Shown here: positions 8,350 to 19,263 of the stretch, one piece after another
How the letters are laid out: every line of letters starts with the position of its first letter
Position numbering within the stretch: the stretch's first letter is position 1
Source: Gliomastix tumulicola
Taxonomy: Eukaryota > Ascomycota > Sordariomycetes > Hypocreales > Bionectriaceae
Assembly (NCBI GenBank): GCA_001599755.1
Contig: BCHX01000005.1
Location: forward strand, 3,778,409-3,842,408
DNA length: 64,000 nucleotides
Direction of reading: 5' to 3'
Translations under genes and position numbers: made by a program
Notes under the pieces: generated by a model
What the model saw: only the letters and a program-made list of their open reading frames with translations
The model's database searches: none
What the model was told of the DNA's origin: nothing

Positions 8350-11300
8350 ATGGCGGAGGCGTTTGGGGCCGCCGCCGGGGCCGCGGGCTTCATATCTCTT
8401 GGTATCGAGATCAGCAAGGGTGTCGATACCCTCCGACAGCTGGCCAAGGATGTAGACAAGGCACCAGATGTCCTAGTATCCCTGACCGAGAAGCTCCAGT
8501 TCCTGGTGCTCCTCCTCCATCGGGTTGACGATAAGAAAGGGGATCCAATCATGACATTACCGCAGAAGAGCTGCGCGGACGTTGTGTCGCAGCTTTTGAA
8601 GCTAAAGGAGAGGTACGCGACCATTATTAATCAGTCAAAGCATCGGGGAAGACCTCACAGGATCGAGTTCCGTCATTGGAGAGAGGATGTGGAGTACTTG
8701 CGGCGTCAAATTCAAGAGGCTATCATCCAGCTATCATTGTAAGTCTCTTGGCCTGGTCTTATTAACATATACGCTGAGAGGGGAAGGACCGTCTAATGCC
8801 GGGTACTAGGGTGTGTTCGCTCAAAACGTATACGAGTGTCCAAGAGTTAGCGATAATCCGACACGTTCACAATGTCGATTCCGCGACAGTAGCACTCGCA
8901 GAGTCGAGCCGTCGCGTCACGACTGCACAATCCCGTCGGCGCGGAGGAAGAAGTGGTGGTGGTGATAATTGCCCCTGCTCGTGCCATCGGACCGTGCTTG
9001 TAAGCAGCCGATTCTGGTCATTTGAATTCACCCCTCCAGCTGCTATCTTCCACCAGGCCTGCAGACATAACTGCTGCGATACCAGTCGGTACGGCGCCAG
9101 AGTACAAGTGGCACTCACTCGGCTCGGCATTCGATGGTCGGCGATCGTTCAGTTCCAGATCGACATTTCACCAGGGAAGTTCGCTTTCCGCCCGGCATTT
9201 TACGCCCTGCAGACGGTTCCCTACACATCTGCCGGGTTCTTAATTCTGGCGGAATTCCAACACGAAAGCATCGATATCGATGTGGCACTCCAGAGATTCC
9301 AACAGCTGTCACACGATGACCTAACTATCAGGCACCACGTGAACCCGGCGGCGGAAAATTACTTGGACGTAAGTTGCTACCGGCCCCTTCGCTGTATGAC
9401 CTGGATCTAAGTGAGGCCAGTTTTTCTTGAAGAAGCGCAATAACAACCTGGACGAAGAATTACGGATTGTCAGATTTCTATCTGAGCAAGTGGGAATCAA
9501 ACTGACAAATCTTGGCACGTAGGTCTGCCTAATTATGAATCAGATGTCTGCCATTGACTAATGGGCTACTGACACTTTCTCTCTCTACCGACATAAAATC
9601 ACAGGCTTGCGTCCTTGCGCGATATACTATACTCGCGCAACAACAAGTTACATTCCCGTTCCACTCTTCTGCCTCTTTTACAACATGCCGGGCTACAGAT
9701 TGATGTTTCACCGCCAACGAACGCCGAATTGAGTCGGGTCGCCCAAAGTCAAAACCCATCTGGTGATGGGATGTGGTCGCCATATTCTTCCCGCATGAAG
9801 GCAGAGGCTTGTGCCTTTTGTGATATTGACCCTGGTAAGAGTTGCGTGTGGAAGTGCAGTGCCAGAAGTCTGATGTGTTGACTCAACGATTCGAAATACA
9901 GAGCTTGGCGCGATGACGCCCCTCCATGAAGCTGCTGTCTATGGAGATGTCCTCAACCTCAAGCCCAGCGACATCATCGATGATCTAGGGGCTCGAAATA
10001 TATGGGGTCAAACGGCCCTCCACCTCGCGGCCATGTCAAATGCAGACAACCTGAAGACACTCGTGGAGCTAGGCAGCGACCCAGACGCCACCGACATCTG
10101 GGGCAACACACCTGTCACATACAGCGCACTGTTAGGGAATTCGGACGCTGCGTCTGTTTTGATCAATGCCGGGGCACTGAGACCGCAAACCTTCGATCTC
10201 GGTTCTGTGGCATACTCCATTGCTTGTGACACCACGAGCAGAATGGCTGCCCAGATTTTCTCCGCCATTGGAAAAATGCACGGTCCAGCTATACTGAGAG
10301 ATTTTGCGAGAAATACTGCAATGAAGATATCGAGCTACCAGGTTAGCGAGTCTGTAGACATGGGCTGTCTGAGTTGGGACGGTTTAGCTGCAGTGCTTGA
10401 GCAAACCGACGGCGTCAATTTCCTTTCTGGTGGAAAGACTCTACTTCATCACGGCTCGTCAAGGCCGTTTCTGGAGATCGTTTCTAGTCGTGGCTTCTGT
10501 CTTTGGGGCCACTCGGATGATCACGGCTACAGCATTCTACACGCCGCCGTCTTGAGCTTGTGGACCACGCTGGGTGCATCGCTGTATTCTGTGGCCAAAA
10601 GGGAGCTGTGGAAGGGATCACTATTGAACCTCACTCATCTTGTTCTCAGGTCCTCGATACCTTTGAAGCTGGACGAAACAAAGTGCAACTGCCTTTGTTC
10701 CCGGGAGGGCTATGTTCCGAGGAATTGGATAAATGGCCGCCCTGTCGCTATGCATTTCTCGATGATCGAGTACCTGGCCAACGTGGAAACAATAAGGGAC
10801 CTCGGGGTGGCAAAGGATGTTCTGCTATCTATGATTAGGCAGTACGTCTTCGATGAGCTACAGATCCCACACATCTGCGGCACGAGAGATCAAAGCACAC
10901 AACAACCCTGGAATCACCCTCCTAACGCAAACCAAGCCCATGCCCTAGAGGAGCGCATGGACGTATATGCTCTATACGAGTATGAGGAACTCCGATCCGA
11001 GTGGATAGACTGCGCATTCAAGGAGCACAGTGCCTATGATATGAGGTCGCGATTCAAAGCGAAGGTATGCTTCTCTTTTTTGTAGCCTCTTAGTGCATGG
11101 AAGAGCTAAGTTGACACTTAGCTACGCCGCGCAGCGGGTCCTTACTGTCAATACAGCCGATGATAGCATTGGGTCGCAGCTTGTACATGCGACCTGCTCT
11201 GACGAGAAAAAAATAGCCAAGGTCGCCAAGACATGCGCCATATACGTTGCGGCGATTCAGCTCGAGTTTCAGCAGTCCGTCGATTCGCTACTAGAGTCTT

Positions 11301-11533
11301 CTAGAGCACAGGAGCTATACACCAGGAGACTTTCCTGGGCTCTTCAATATATGAAGAGATTCAATATTGGAAAAGATCGGATGTTCGATGTTTGGGCCAG
11401 GAGAATATTTACCGAGGATGAGACCAAGACGCATATTGGCTTGTTCAACGAGCATGTTGATGGCAACGTGCAAGGGAGGGATTGGCCTGACCTAGACTCG
11501 TTGGACGGGTATCGCACTGCGGAGGAGGGTTGA
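8350..11533 (+). CDS. Fungal ankyrin-repeat protein with PigL-N-like N-terminal domain
   Basis: Six exons: 8350-8738, 8810-9368, 9421-9518, 9605-9834, 9902-11064, 11111-11533; introns of 71, 52, 86, 67 and 46 nt, all keeping frame, give 953 residues. The N-terminus ('AAGFISLGIEISKGVDTLRQ') resembles the helical fungal domain found at the start of many STAND and ankyrin proteins. A middle domain holds a C-x-C-x-x-H cluster, an 'RFWSFEFTPPAAIF' stretch and a second Cys cluster, a pattern I know from uncharacterised fungal ankyrin proteins. Ankyrin repeats follow (for example 'MTPLHEAAVYGD', 'QTALHLAAMSNAD', 'NTPVTYSALLGN'), then a long C-terminal region without clear motifs. Function unknown; protein-protein interaction is likely. 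The last intron (46 nt, acceptor at 11110) is the least certain. Confidence 0.75.
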
Positions 11534-11615
11534 AGGCGAGGTCCAACACCGCTGGGACATATCTACGTTGGCCTAGATTCATTGCGTTCTTATTTCAACT
11601 ACCTTCCTAACCAGG

Positions 11616-11632
11616 TTTTTTTTTTTTTTTTT
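11616..11632. repeat. Homopolymer T17
   Basis: Seventeen consecutive T, 83 bp downstream of the ankyrin gene stop. Confidence 0.95.
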
Positions 11633-11788
11633 GACAGGGCTCTAGTCAGCACGTGCCTTCTTGGACACCTATTGGTAGTAACTGCCTCTACTGCCACACT
11701 GTTTATTTACCTCTACCCTTGCCTCTGCCTCTGCCTTTGCATTAATAACATCAACCTGGACCAACTGGACTGTATTAACGGGATGACT

Positions 11789-11848
11789 ATATATATGTGT
11801 GTGTGTATGTGTGTGTGTGTGAATATGTGTGTATGTGTATGTGTATAG
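11789..11848. repeat. Interrupted (TG)n/(TA)n microsatellite
   Basis: About 60 bp of alternating TA and TG with scattered A interruptions (tgtatg, tgaatatg). Simple sequence, probably variable between strains. Confidence 0.9.
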
Positions 11849-12132
11849 GTAGGTGTATAGAGCTTCCATTTTGATTCCATTTTCCTCTAGTACTAAAATT
11901 CTATAACTTGTCGAAATATTAGAATAGAAGAGCTATCAAAATATACAATATCTCAAATTCCAAAAGCCTGTTGGCATGCTCTCCTACAGGGCAGCTATTT
12001 GGGCGTAACAGCCTCTCTGGAGCCCTGTTAATAAAACACCCCCCGCGCGCCATGGAGGTATGTCAGCAACACAATTGCGACGCGAAATTGAGCAAACAGA
12101 TCGAAGGAAGAAGCTCCTGCAGATCTTTAATT

Positions 12133-14037
12133 CTATAGATATGTCTCAAATACTTCGAACATGGAATCGGTTGGGAATGGATCATTGAATTGAATATCCA
12201 ATCCAAAAGCTTCGATATCCAGATCGTCCGGGGTTTGCATCATCGTCACCGGCTGAGCAGGCTCGGCATCGATAGATTCGCGCTCACTCGCCCGACAAAG
12301 CGCCAGATACCAGCGCCGAGCCAGTGGCCACGCGCTCTGCAGCTCACCGAGCCCTTGAATCGACCCCTGGAGGATCTGCATTGCCTGCGGTGCCACTCTA
12401 GGACATACCCGGGGCTTCAGACGCAGGTGGTTAGCAAGCGATCCGCAGACGTACACGCAGAACACGATCAACGCCGGATAGCCCTGATCCGGAGATCGAT
12501 ACTCGAAGAATGCGGTGATCTGTTCGTGTAGTTGCAGCATGTGGTCAAACAGCTGATCGGCAACGGTTGTCCACGATTCTGTTACATCGGCTCGTTCCAC
12601 AACATCTCTCTGGTCTCGGATGCTCAGAATGTCGTGGAGATAGCTTTGCCTCAGAATGATGTTACTCAGACCCAGGACCATGACTGCTGATAGATAGGCA
12701 AGGTCCAGACCCTCCACCTTGAACCCTCTCAGATTCCACACCGACCATCGATACTGCGGAGGCACACTCTCCCCGAACGCAATGAGCTCAAGAGACAGCT
12801 TTGTATAATCGCTGGCGCTGATGCGTGTCGCCTCCCCAGGCGCAGTTGTGAGAGCTGCATCTGCACTAACAAGCTTTGCAACTTTACCCCAGAAGTTGTG
12901 TGTTTGAAGTAGCACGGCAAACAGAGATCGGTCGGGCAGCGATGTGAGAGTCGGATTTATCTTTGCCGGTGGTGTTCCGACAAGAGCCGCACGAGTGGTC
13001 GGCTGGATGCCAAATGTGAAGTCGTGCTCATGGCAAGGGAGCAGGACGGTGATATCCGAGTATGAGAACGCTATCGGGGAGTCAGACCCCGAGTGCAGGT
13101 TTTCGAATGTCTCCAGCATCCAAAACGTCCGGCGTGCGACTTCGGAGTAGACAATTTCCTCCCGAGTAGCCGTATCTGGCAGATTGTAAGCCTCCTCTCG
13201 ATGCATGCGGAGAGTCCCTGCCAGCCGAACCGCGATTCCCATATACACGATGCTGCGATGCTTGTCCCCGTTGCCCCACTCGGCGATGCTCATGAGGAAG
13301 AAGCCCTGGATAGACTCGAGGCTTGGGGTGAACATCTGTTCCTGGATGAGACACGTAGCTCGCTCGAGGAATACCTGAGTCGCATTTCTCCCACCCTGGT
13401 AGCGAGTCACCAGTGACGGCGTGAAGCGTGCCGAGACACTCAAGATGCTGAGGAGGAGAAAGATGCTAACTGAGTCCCGGTCCTTTCTCAGGTTCTCAAA
13501 GAAGAGGACCTTGGGGAGGAAGCCCAGCTGGAAATAGGACGTCGTGAGAGTTTGGATGCCTTGGACAACTTCATCGTAAGGGGGCAGGGCGTCCCATCCA
13601 ACACTGGGAAATGGGCCAGACGGCTGGGAGAACAGACTGGACGTCGCCGAGGCCGATGAGTTCCACACTGGAGCGATCAATTCCGCACCGGCTTCCCCAA
13701 TGTCGTCTCCCCCACCAGTTCCCCCGTTGCTAACAGCTTGCTCCAAGTGCGATCTCGAAGTTGGTGATACGTATGTGGTGTTCTGTGTTTCCAGGCGTGA
13801 TTGCCGAGGCCGGTGCCGGTACAAACGGTCCGAGTCCACCTCCCCTCGACGCGCGAACTCGCATTCTGCATTTGCCTGCCGGCATGGCGCGCAAGGGGGG
13901 ACTCCCCCCTGATTGACGCATTTCGTCCTTAGTCGTCTGCATCTCCGACACGCCTTGGAGGCGCGACTGAATACACGGCCCGGCGTATTTGCCGGGCTGG
14001 ATGCTGGTACTTCCGTTGTTGCCGGAAGCTGCTCCAT
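12133..14037 (-). CDS. Zn2Cys6 transcription factor with fungal-specific TF domain
   Basis: Nuclear regulator of 634 residues, single exon. The binuclear zinc cluster is C30-x2-C33-x6-C40-x8-C49-x2-C52-x6-C59 ('ACRRCRRLRTKC'...'CAPCRQANAEC'). A middle-homology (fungal_trans) domain follows, recognisable by 'FLLLSILSVSARFTPSLV' and 'SIQGFFLMSIAEWGNGDKHRSIVYMGIAVRLA' type helices around residues 180-300. The start is the ATG at 14037; a TGCCGGCA palindrome lies 80 bp upstream, suggesting autoregulation. Divergent from the MFS transporter at 14502, the classic arrangement of a local regulator and its pump. I infer that it may control the genes from 1 to 16 kb whose promoters carry the same half-sites. 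The family within the Zn2Cys6 class cannot be named. Confidence 0.93.
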   Translation of the reverse strand: MEQLPATTEVPASSPANTPGRVFSRASKACRRCRRLRTKCVNQGGVPPCAPCRQANAECEFARRGEVDSDRLYRHRPRQSRLETQNTTYVSPTSRSHLEQAVSNGGTGGGDDIGEAGAELIAPVWNSSASATSSLFSQPSGPFPSVGWDALPPYDEVVQGIQTLTTSYFQLGFLPKVLFFENLRKDRDSVSIFLLLSILSVSARFTPSLVTRYQGGRNATQVFLERATCLIQEQMFTPSLESIQGFFLMSIAEWGNGDKHRSIVYMGIAVRLAGTLRMHREEAYNLPDTATREEIVYSEVARRTFWMLETFENLHSGSDSPIAFSYSDITVLLPCHEHDFTFGIQPTTRAALVGTPPAKINPTLTSLPDRSLFAVLLQTHNFWGKVAKLVSADAALTTAPGEATRISASDYTKLSLELIAFGESVPPQYRWSVWNLRGFKVEGLDLAYLSAVMVLGLSNIILRQSYLHDILSIRDQRDVVERADVTESWTTVADQLFDHMLQLHEQITAFFEYRSPDQGYPALIVFCVYVCGSLANHLRLKPRVCPRVAPQAMQILQGSIQGLGELQSAWPLARRWYLALCRASERESIDAEPAQPVTMMQTPDDLDIEAFGLDIQFNDPFPTDSMFEVFETYL

Positions 14038-14501
14038 CGTGTGTGTGATAAGTGGCAGCCAACAAGAACAGTTCGATATGTCAGACGGTGGGTAGGAGGT
14101 GCCGGACTCATATGTTTGCCGGCAGCTCCACTCCTGTTATCTCATGTTATCTCTTCCTTCCTTCGGCGAGTCATGAGGTTGACGCTAAACCGGCGAGACC
14201 GGCCGGCGGGAATGTTGGCTTCCAAGGATGTTGATGGGGCTATGGGGCATGGGATTGAAAGCATTCGAGGCCCAGACACAATGTGGAAAGAATATTCGAG
14301 CTATGGGACCATACAATCTGGGTGTGTATGTGGCTTAAATCTTTCTTCCACAACTTGCCAGACAAGGTTGGCTACGAAGAAATTGCAATACTTCCAAGAG
14401 GAAATGGTCAGGCTTGACTTTTAAACGTGTACAGTTGTTTGGACGTGTTTGGCTTCACTGACGTTTGCACCAACGGCCTTTTATGTCATGTTGTCAAGGA
14501 C
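14038..14501. promoter_or_regulatory. Divergent promoter of TF and MFS genes
   Basis: 464 bp between two start codons. Contains the TGCCGGCA palindrome at 14117-14124 and three further CCGGC cores between 14189 and 14208. No gene seen; an in-frame extension of the MFS frame reaches back to 14427 but has no family-like sequence. Confidence 0.55.
14117..14124. promoter_or_regulatory. TGCCGGCA palindrome upstream of the Zn2Cys6 factor
   Basis: Eight-base perfect palindrome in which TGCCGG and CCGGCA overlap, 80 bp from the regulator start and 378 bp from the MFS start. Confidence 0.4.
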
Positions 14502-16163
14502 ATGGCGGACAAAGATGAACAGGACAGTGTCCAGCCTCGGATTCAGGAGCAGCATCTCTTTTCGTCAGAAGTCTCATCAGACCAACCGCCTGCACCATAT
14601 AGCATCTACAATCACAAAGAGAAATGGATCTTGGTTGGCATCGTGGGCGTGGCTGGCCTTTTCAGCCCGTTACCGGCCAACATCTACTTCCCAGCAATTC
14701 CGACATTGACTACAGTCTTTAACCGCTCTACAGAAGATCTCAATCTCACTGTCACGATCTACCTCGCTATGCAAGGCTGCTCACCCATGCTATGGGGACC
14801 TCTGTCGGATCGCTACGGCCGCAGGCCATTGTTCCTCCTCTGCCTACTCATCCTGATTGGTTCGAGTCTCGGCCTTGCCCTATGTCCGACATCTACATTC
14901 TGGCTGCTTCTCTTCCTGCGAGCTGTCCAAGCCGGTGGTTGTGCAAGCATGATTGCCTTGGGAGCGGGCACAGTCGGAGACATAGCTTCCGTGGATGAGA
15001 GAGGAGGTTTCTTCGGCATGTTTAATCTCGGCCCGATGCTGGCACCGTGCATCGGCCCAGCCATCGGCGGTGCTTTGTCAGAGAATCTTGGCTGGAGGAG
15101 CATCTTCTGGTTTCTGGTCCTTTTCTCGGCCGGATGCTTTGCCATAATCCTACTATTTCTGCCTGAGACGATGAGAGCTATGGTTGGTAACGGCAGTATC
15201 AAGCCTCCCAGCTTTATACATCTTCCTCTTCTTCCTGTTGTTGGTCGGACTTACAAAGATAAGGATACCAAAACCATTACCTCTGCTCAAGCCGAGAGTA
15301 AAACAGGGGCCGGTGTGCCTGAAGGCAAATCTCGAAAGAGCACGAACCCTTTTCGACTCCTTCTATATCCCGATATTGCGTTGACATTAGCCTACACCGG
15401 CATCATCTACGCCGTCAACTATACTATTATGTCAACTATCTCAAGTTCGTTTACGACAACATACCCCTTTCTCTCAGAGACGCTGATCGGCATCTGTTAT
15501 CTATCGACAGGCGCAGGCATGCTCATTGGCTCAACTGTCAATGGAAAGCTGCTGGACTTCGACTATGCACGGATCAAGAAGAAACACAGTGTGAAAAACA
15601 GCGATCAGCTTTCCGGCGAGTATGATGCAGACTTTCCCATTGAGTTTGCACGGCTGCGCATGGTCCCTTGGCTCGTCCTCATATTTGTCGGATGTGTCAT
15701 TGGCTGGGGTTGGTGCATCAGCTCGAGAAGTCACATTGCTGTCCCTCTGGTCTTGCAAGTGATCCGTAAGTTCTCATCATCACCGAGTGTTATTTAATAT
15801 CAAGCTAATACCGCCACGCAGTGGGATGGACATCGATTGCCATTCTCAACTCCACGATGACGCTCATGATCGACATCATCAGGGACCAAAGCTCTGGCGT
15901 CATAGCCTGTGTAAGAAGGATTCTCATCTTCCTTAGTATAATGATTCGCTTAAGCTAACTGAAGCCAGACCAATCTTGTTCGTTGTTCACTAGCTGCCTT
16001 GCTCGTTTCATTAATCGACAAGGCGACGCAGAGGCTCGGACACGGCTGGACTTACACTCTGTTGGGCCTATGCTGTGGCCTACTTCTCGTTCCAATCTTT
16101 GTGGAAATCAAAAAGGGCCCAAAATGGCGTCAAAAGAGGAGTGATGTTCAAGGCGTCGAATGA
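14502..16163 (+). CDS. MFS multidrug-type transporter (DHA1/Qdr-like)
   Basis: Plasma-membrane proton antiporter of about 12 helices, 515 residues, exons 14502-15765, 15822-15910 and 15969-16163 (introns 56 and 58 nt). Family marks: 'NIYFPAIPTL' in helix 1, 'LWGPLSDRYGRRP' between helices 2 and 3, 'RAVQAGGCASMIALGAGTVGDIA' in helix 4, 'LAPCIGPAIGGALSENLGWRSIFWFL' spanning helices 5 and 6, and a charged central loop (about residues 225-275). The C-terminal end 'GHGWTYTLLGLCCGLLLVP' is seen only after splicing. This matches Qdr-type drug:H+ antiporters. The ATG at 14502 (MADKDEQ) is preferred to an upstream ATG-less extension. Divergent from the Zn2Cys6 factor; likely exports a toxic substrate or product of the nearby pathway (inference). 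Confidence 0.93.
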
Positions 16164-16778
16164 GTGGTCAGTACGCGGACGGAAACTGCCGGCTCTACCT
16201 CACTGAACTGTTTGAGCCCATAAGGGAACCAGATACATAGCATATCAAGCCAGATTTAAAACAACTACAATGTCCGCTACAAGGGTGGGAAGAAACATCA
16301 AAGTGCAGTCATTCCATTCATACTAGTCAAGCAGACGTGTATCAGCCCCATGATTCATCCATGAATTCATGAAAATCTTTATTGTTTTTGACAGCCCTGG
16401 CTCCCTCTTGATCATCCCCGTCTTCCAGGTCTGGGCTAGCCCATTCTCAGCTAGAGACCGCTTGGGGCTGTGCCACATGCATGTGGATGGTCAGCACAGC
16501 CGCCAACGCAGCGAGACCAGTGCGGTCGCTATGCTACCCTGCACGAATTTCCCCTCATTCAAACGCGATGTGAAAAAGGGTGACACATAATAAATTTCTA
16601 CTGCAGTTGATCGTACTCGATACGATATCCTAGGCTTTTCATCATTCTATTAGGAGGCACATGTGCTGCACTAATTAATTCTAGCCCCATTGAGCTGTGT
16701 CGTGAGTCACCGCCGACTCACACATCTCCTCGATATTGCACATAAAAGGATCATCCGCTGCCGCTCCATCTAACTTCA
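16164..16778. other. Intergenic between MFS gene and DBR1
   Basis: 615 bp. A single TGCCGG half-site sits 23 bp beyond the MFS stop (16187). A TATA-like 'cacataaaagg' lies at about 16739-16749, 35 bp before the DBR1 start. No coding signal. Confidence 0.6.
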
Positions 16779-18273
16779 ATGGCCACTCCTTCACGACCAA
16801 CGATGTCTACATCCATTCAACCAGCGGCCTCGAAGGCTAAAATCGCCGTGGTCGGGTGTGTAAGTCAACTCTCTAATGGTCTGATCATTGTTGTCAGGAA
16901 TATTAGGATTAACGACGTTCCAGGGCCACGGCGAGCTCAACAAGATATACCAGGATACGGAAGCGCAGTGCCACATCCGGGGCTGGACGCTTGCTGACCT
17001 CGACCTACTGATTATCTGCGGCGATTTCCAGGCATACCGCAATGCCCTCGACCTCAACTGTGCTTCCGTGCCCAGGAGATACCGACGGCTCGTGGATTTC
17101 CCCGATTACTACTCCGGCAAGTCCGTTGCGCCCGTCCTGACACTCGTCATCGGCGGGAACCACGAGGCATCCAACTACTTCTTCGAGCTGTACCACGGCG
17201 GCTGGCTGGCGCCCAATATCTACTACCTGGGCGCGGCTGGGGTCGTCCGGTACGGACCGTGGCGCATCGCCGGCCTCTCCGGGATTTATGCGTCTGACGA
17301 TTATCATCGACCGCACCATGAGCGCCTGCCCTACGACAGGAATGGCATCAAGTCAGTGTACCACGTCCGTGAGTGCGACGTGGAGAAATTGCTACGCGTT
17401 ACTGGGCCTGTTGATATCGCCCTCAGCCACGACTGGCCCATGTGGGTTGAGCTCTTTGGCGACTACGAACGTCTGTACAGGGAGAAGCCGCATTTCCTCC
17501 AGAGTGCCATGGGTAGTCGTCTGGGGAGTGTGCCTGGGAAGATATTGCTGGATCACCTGCGGCCTCGGCACTGGTTCGCTGGCCACATGCACGCGCATTT
17601 TCATGCCACGGTGCAGCACAAGGATCACCAGCAGATCGACGACACAATCCGAGAGCTTACCATATCAGATGCATTAAGGTCAAAGCTGCCGATTTTCAAG
17701 AAAGCACCGGGGCCGGGGGCTACAAGATCTGCCCCATCATCGACACCCACCGAGTTCCTGGCGCTGAGCAAGCCCGGGGACAACACTCTTACCTACCTAG
17801 CGCTTCTTGAGATTGACAGGCCTGCCGGCCGGGATGACGATCCATACCTTGTTCGGGAGGATAATGCGAACGGCAAATTCTCGCTTTATTACGACGAAGA
17901 GTGGCTTGCTATCATTCGCAGCTACAATGACCGACTCCGCGTTGCCCATCCCGAGACACTCGTCATTCCACCAGCAGAGGAAGTTGGCAAGGTCTCCTCC
18001 GCAGATATCGCCACTCACCGAGAATGGGTCAAGCACAACGTATCTGAGAAGGGGCTTTTGAGGATACCCGAGAATTTCCAGCGGCATGCCCCTGTTCATG
18101 ATGGACAGGACGAGCGTTCGGTGCGAGATCAACAACCACCTGAGTATCCGAACAACCAGACGGCACAGCTGGCCGACTTGCTGCAGATGACGAACAGGCT
18201 TGCGGCAGATGTGGGAGATGCTGCTAACGACGAAGGCGGGGATATAGAATTCACTATCGAGTGGGAAGATTAG
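16779..18273 (+). CDS. dbr1: RNA lariat debranching enzyme DBR1
   Basis: Cleaves the 2'-5' bond of excised intron lariats in the nucleus so they can be degraded. Exons 16779-16859 and 16924-18273 (64-nt intron) give 476 residues. Metallophosphoesterase motifs in order: 'VGCGHGELNKIY' (C27 and H29 formed across the splice junction), 'IICGDFQAYRN', 'GGNHEASNYFFEL', 'GGWLAPNIYYLGAAGVV', 'SHDWP', and 'HWFAGHMHAHF'. These are diagnostic for DBR1, with the family's cysteine in place of the usual metal-binding aspartate. The C-terminal part after about residue 260 is a DBR1 C-terminal domain ending in an acidic tail, somewhat shorter than the human protein (544). Normally a single-copy housekeeping gene, here inside an accessory-rich region. 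Confidence 0.96.
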
Positions 18274-18407
18274 GATACGGGGGATAGCGAACAAAAGATA
18301 GATAAATGACTCAACATCGCGAGGCCCAATGACTGTCGCGAGAGTCCTGCTGTAGCTAACAGGGGGGGATGAAACAAAATGCTACTACTGATGGAGTTCA
18401 TACGTAG

Positions 18408-19263
18408 CTAATCGGGATGCTTCCCCGAGTTGGGAGGAGCGCCGATGCCCTCATACGGCTTAATCCACTCCAAGAGTCCCTCCCAGTCGAGACACCGATG
18501 CGACGTGCCAAAGCCAGCCACGCCGCCCAGAAACTCGTCCTTCACCTCCACCGTCAGGTCGCCATTGCACATCAGACTCTGTCGCAGCAGGTCGATGCAG
18601 TGCCGGGTGTGAGCAGGCGAGTGCTCGTGCACCGCCCGCTTCAGCCTGTGGGTGTGCTCTTCCGAGCCGTCGTCCTCTTTCAAGAACACGCGAAGCTCGT
18701 CGGACAGCTTCCAATACCCGACCCGGATCTCATTCTAGCAGGAAAAACTGAGGGTCAGGTGGTGTACACGTCGTGGACGTTTGCTTTCGTCAACTTACCA
18801 GGCAGTGAATCTGGTGGAAAACGGACAGGGCGGAGCGCTTCTTCGCCAGCGTCGGGTGCATGAAGAAGCCGCCATGGTTCGGGAACAAGTCGTTCCATGC
18901 TGAGTTAGACTCAAACGATGGCCTTTGTGCAAAAGTGTCGTTGTAGATAAACACTTCATCCACGGTCTCGACTATGGCACCCAAGGTCAGCACTTTGGAT
19001 CCTTTAATGATATCCCGTCTCGAGGTTGCTTGGGGCGACCCACGTCCAAGTTCATTCTGTATGCTGGGCTTTGGGGTGCTGGTGATACGGCCAAACAAGA
19101 AGCTGCAGAGTATCAAGAGGGACACCAGGCCCGTCTTTAGCCACGAGTGGCGAGACGAGTTGGGTGTTGACAGTTGCGTCGATGACAGGCCCTTGGCTTC
19201 AGTGTCATCAGACACAAGTGTATATGCATGCCGTTGTGGCATGAATCGAGTATGAAACCACAT
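18408..19263 (-). CDS. UstYa-family (DUF3328) oxidase-like protein
   Basis: UstYa-like proteins carry out oxidative cyclisation or chlorination in fungal RiPP and other secondary metabolite pathways, usually anchored in the endomembrane system. Exons 19263-18799 and 18734-18408 (64-nt intron) give 263 residues. A membrane segment 'WLKTGLVSLLILCSFLFG' lies near residues 41-58, followed by a lumenal domain with the two HxxHC motifs that define the family: 'HQIHC' just before the splice site and 'HTRHC' in exon 2, plus 'LMCNGD' and a terminal 'HRCLDWEGLLEWI'. A start at 19242 (MPQRHAYT) is also possible. It is tail-to-tail with DBR1 and next to a P450, but no core synthase or repeat-containing precursor was found nearby. 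Confidence 0.88.

Larger units (their letters stand above)
11534..12132. other. Intergenic, low-complexity rich
   Basis: 599 bp between a plus-strand and a minus-strand gene end, so both 3' flanks. Contains a T17 run, a pyrimidine-rich 'ctctgcctctgcc' patch and a TG/TA microsatellite. No coding signal. Confidence 0.7.

Noticed and set aside
14427..14501. Longer N-terminus of the MFS transporter
   Set aside because: The extra 25 codons start without ATG and bear no family resemblance; MADKDEQ at 14502 is a normal MFS start.
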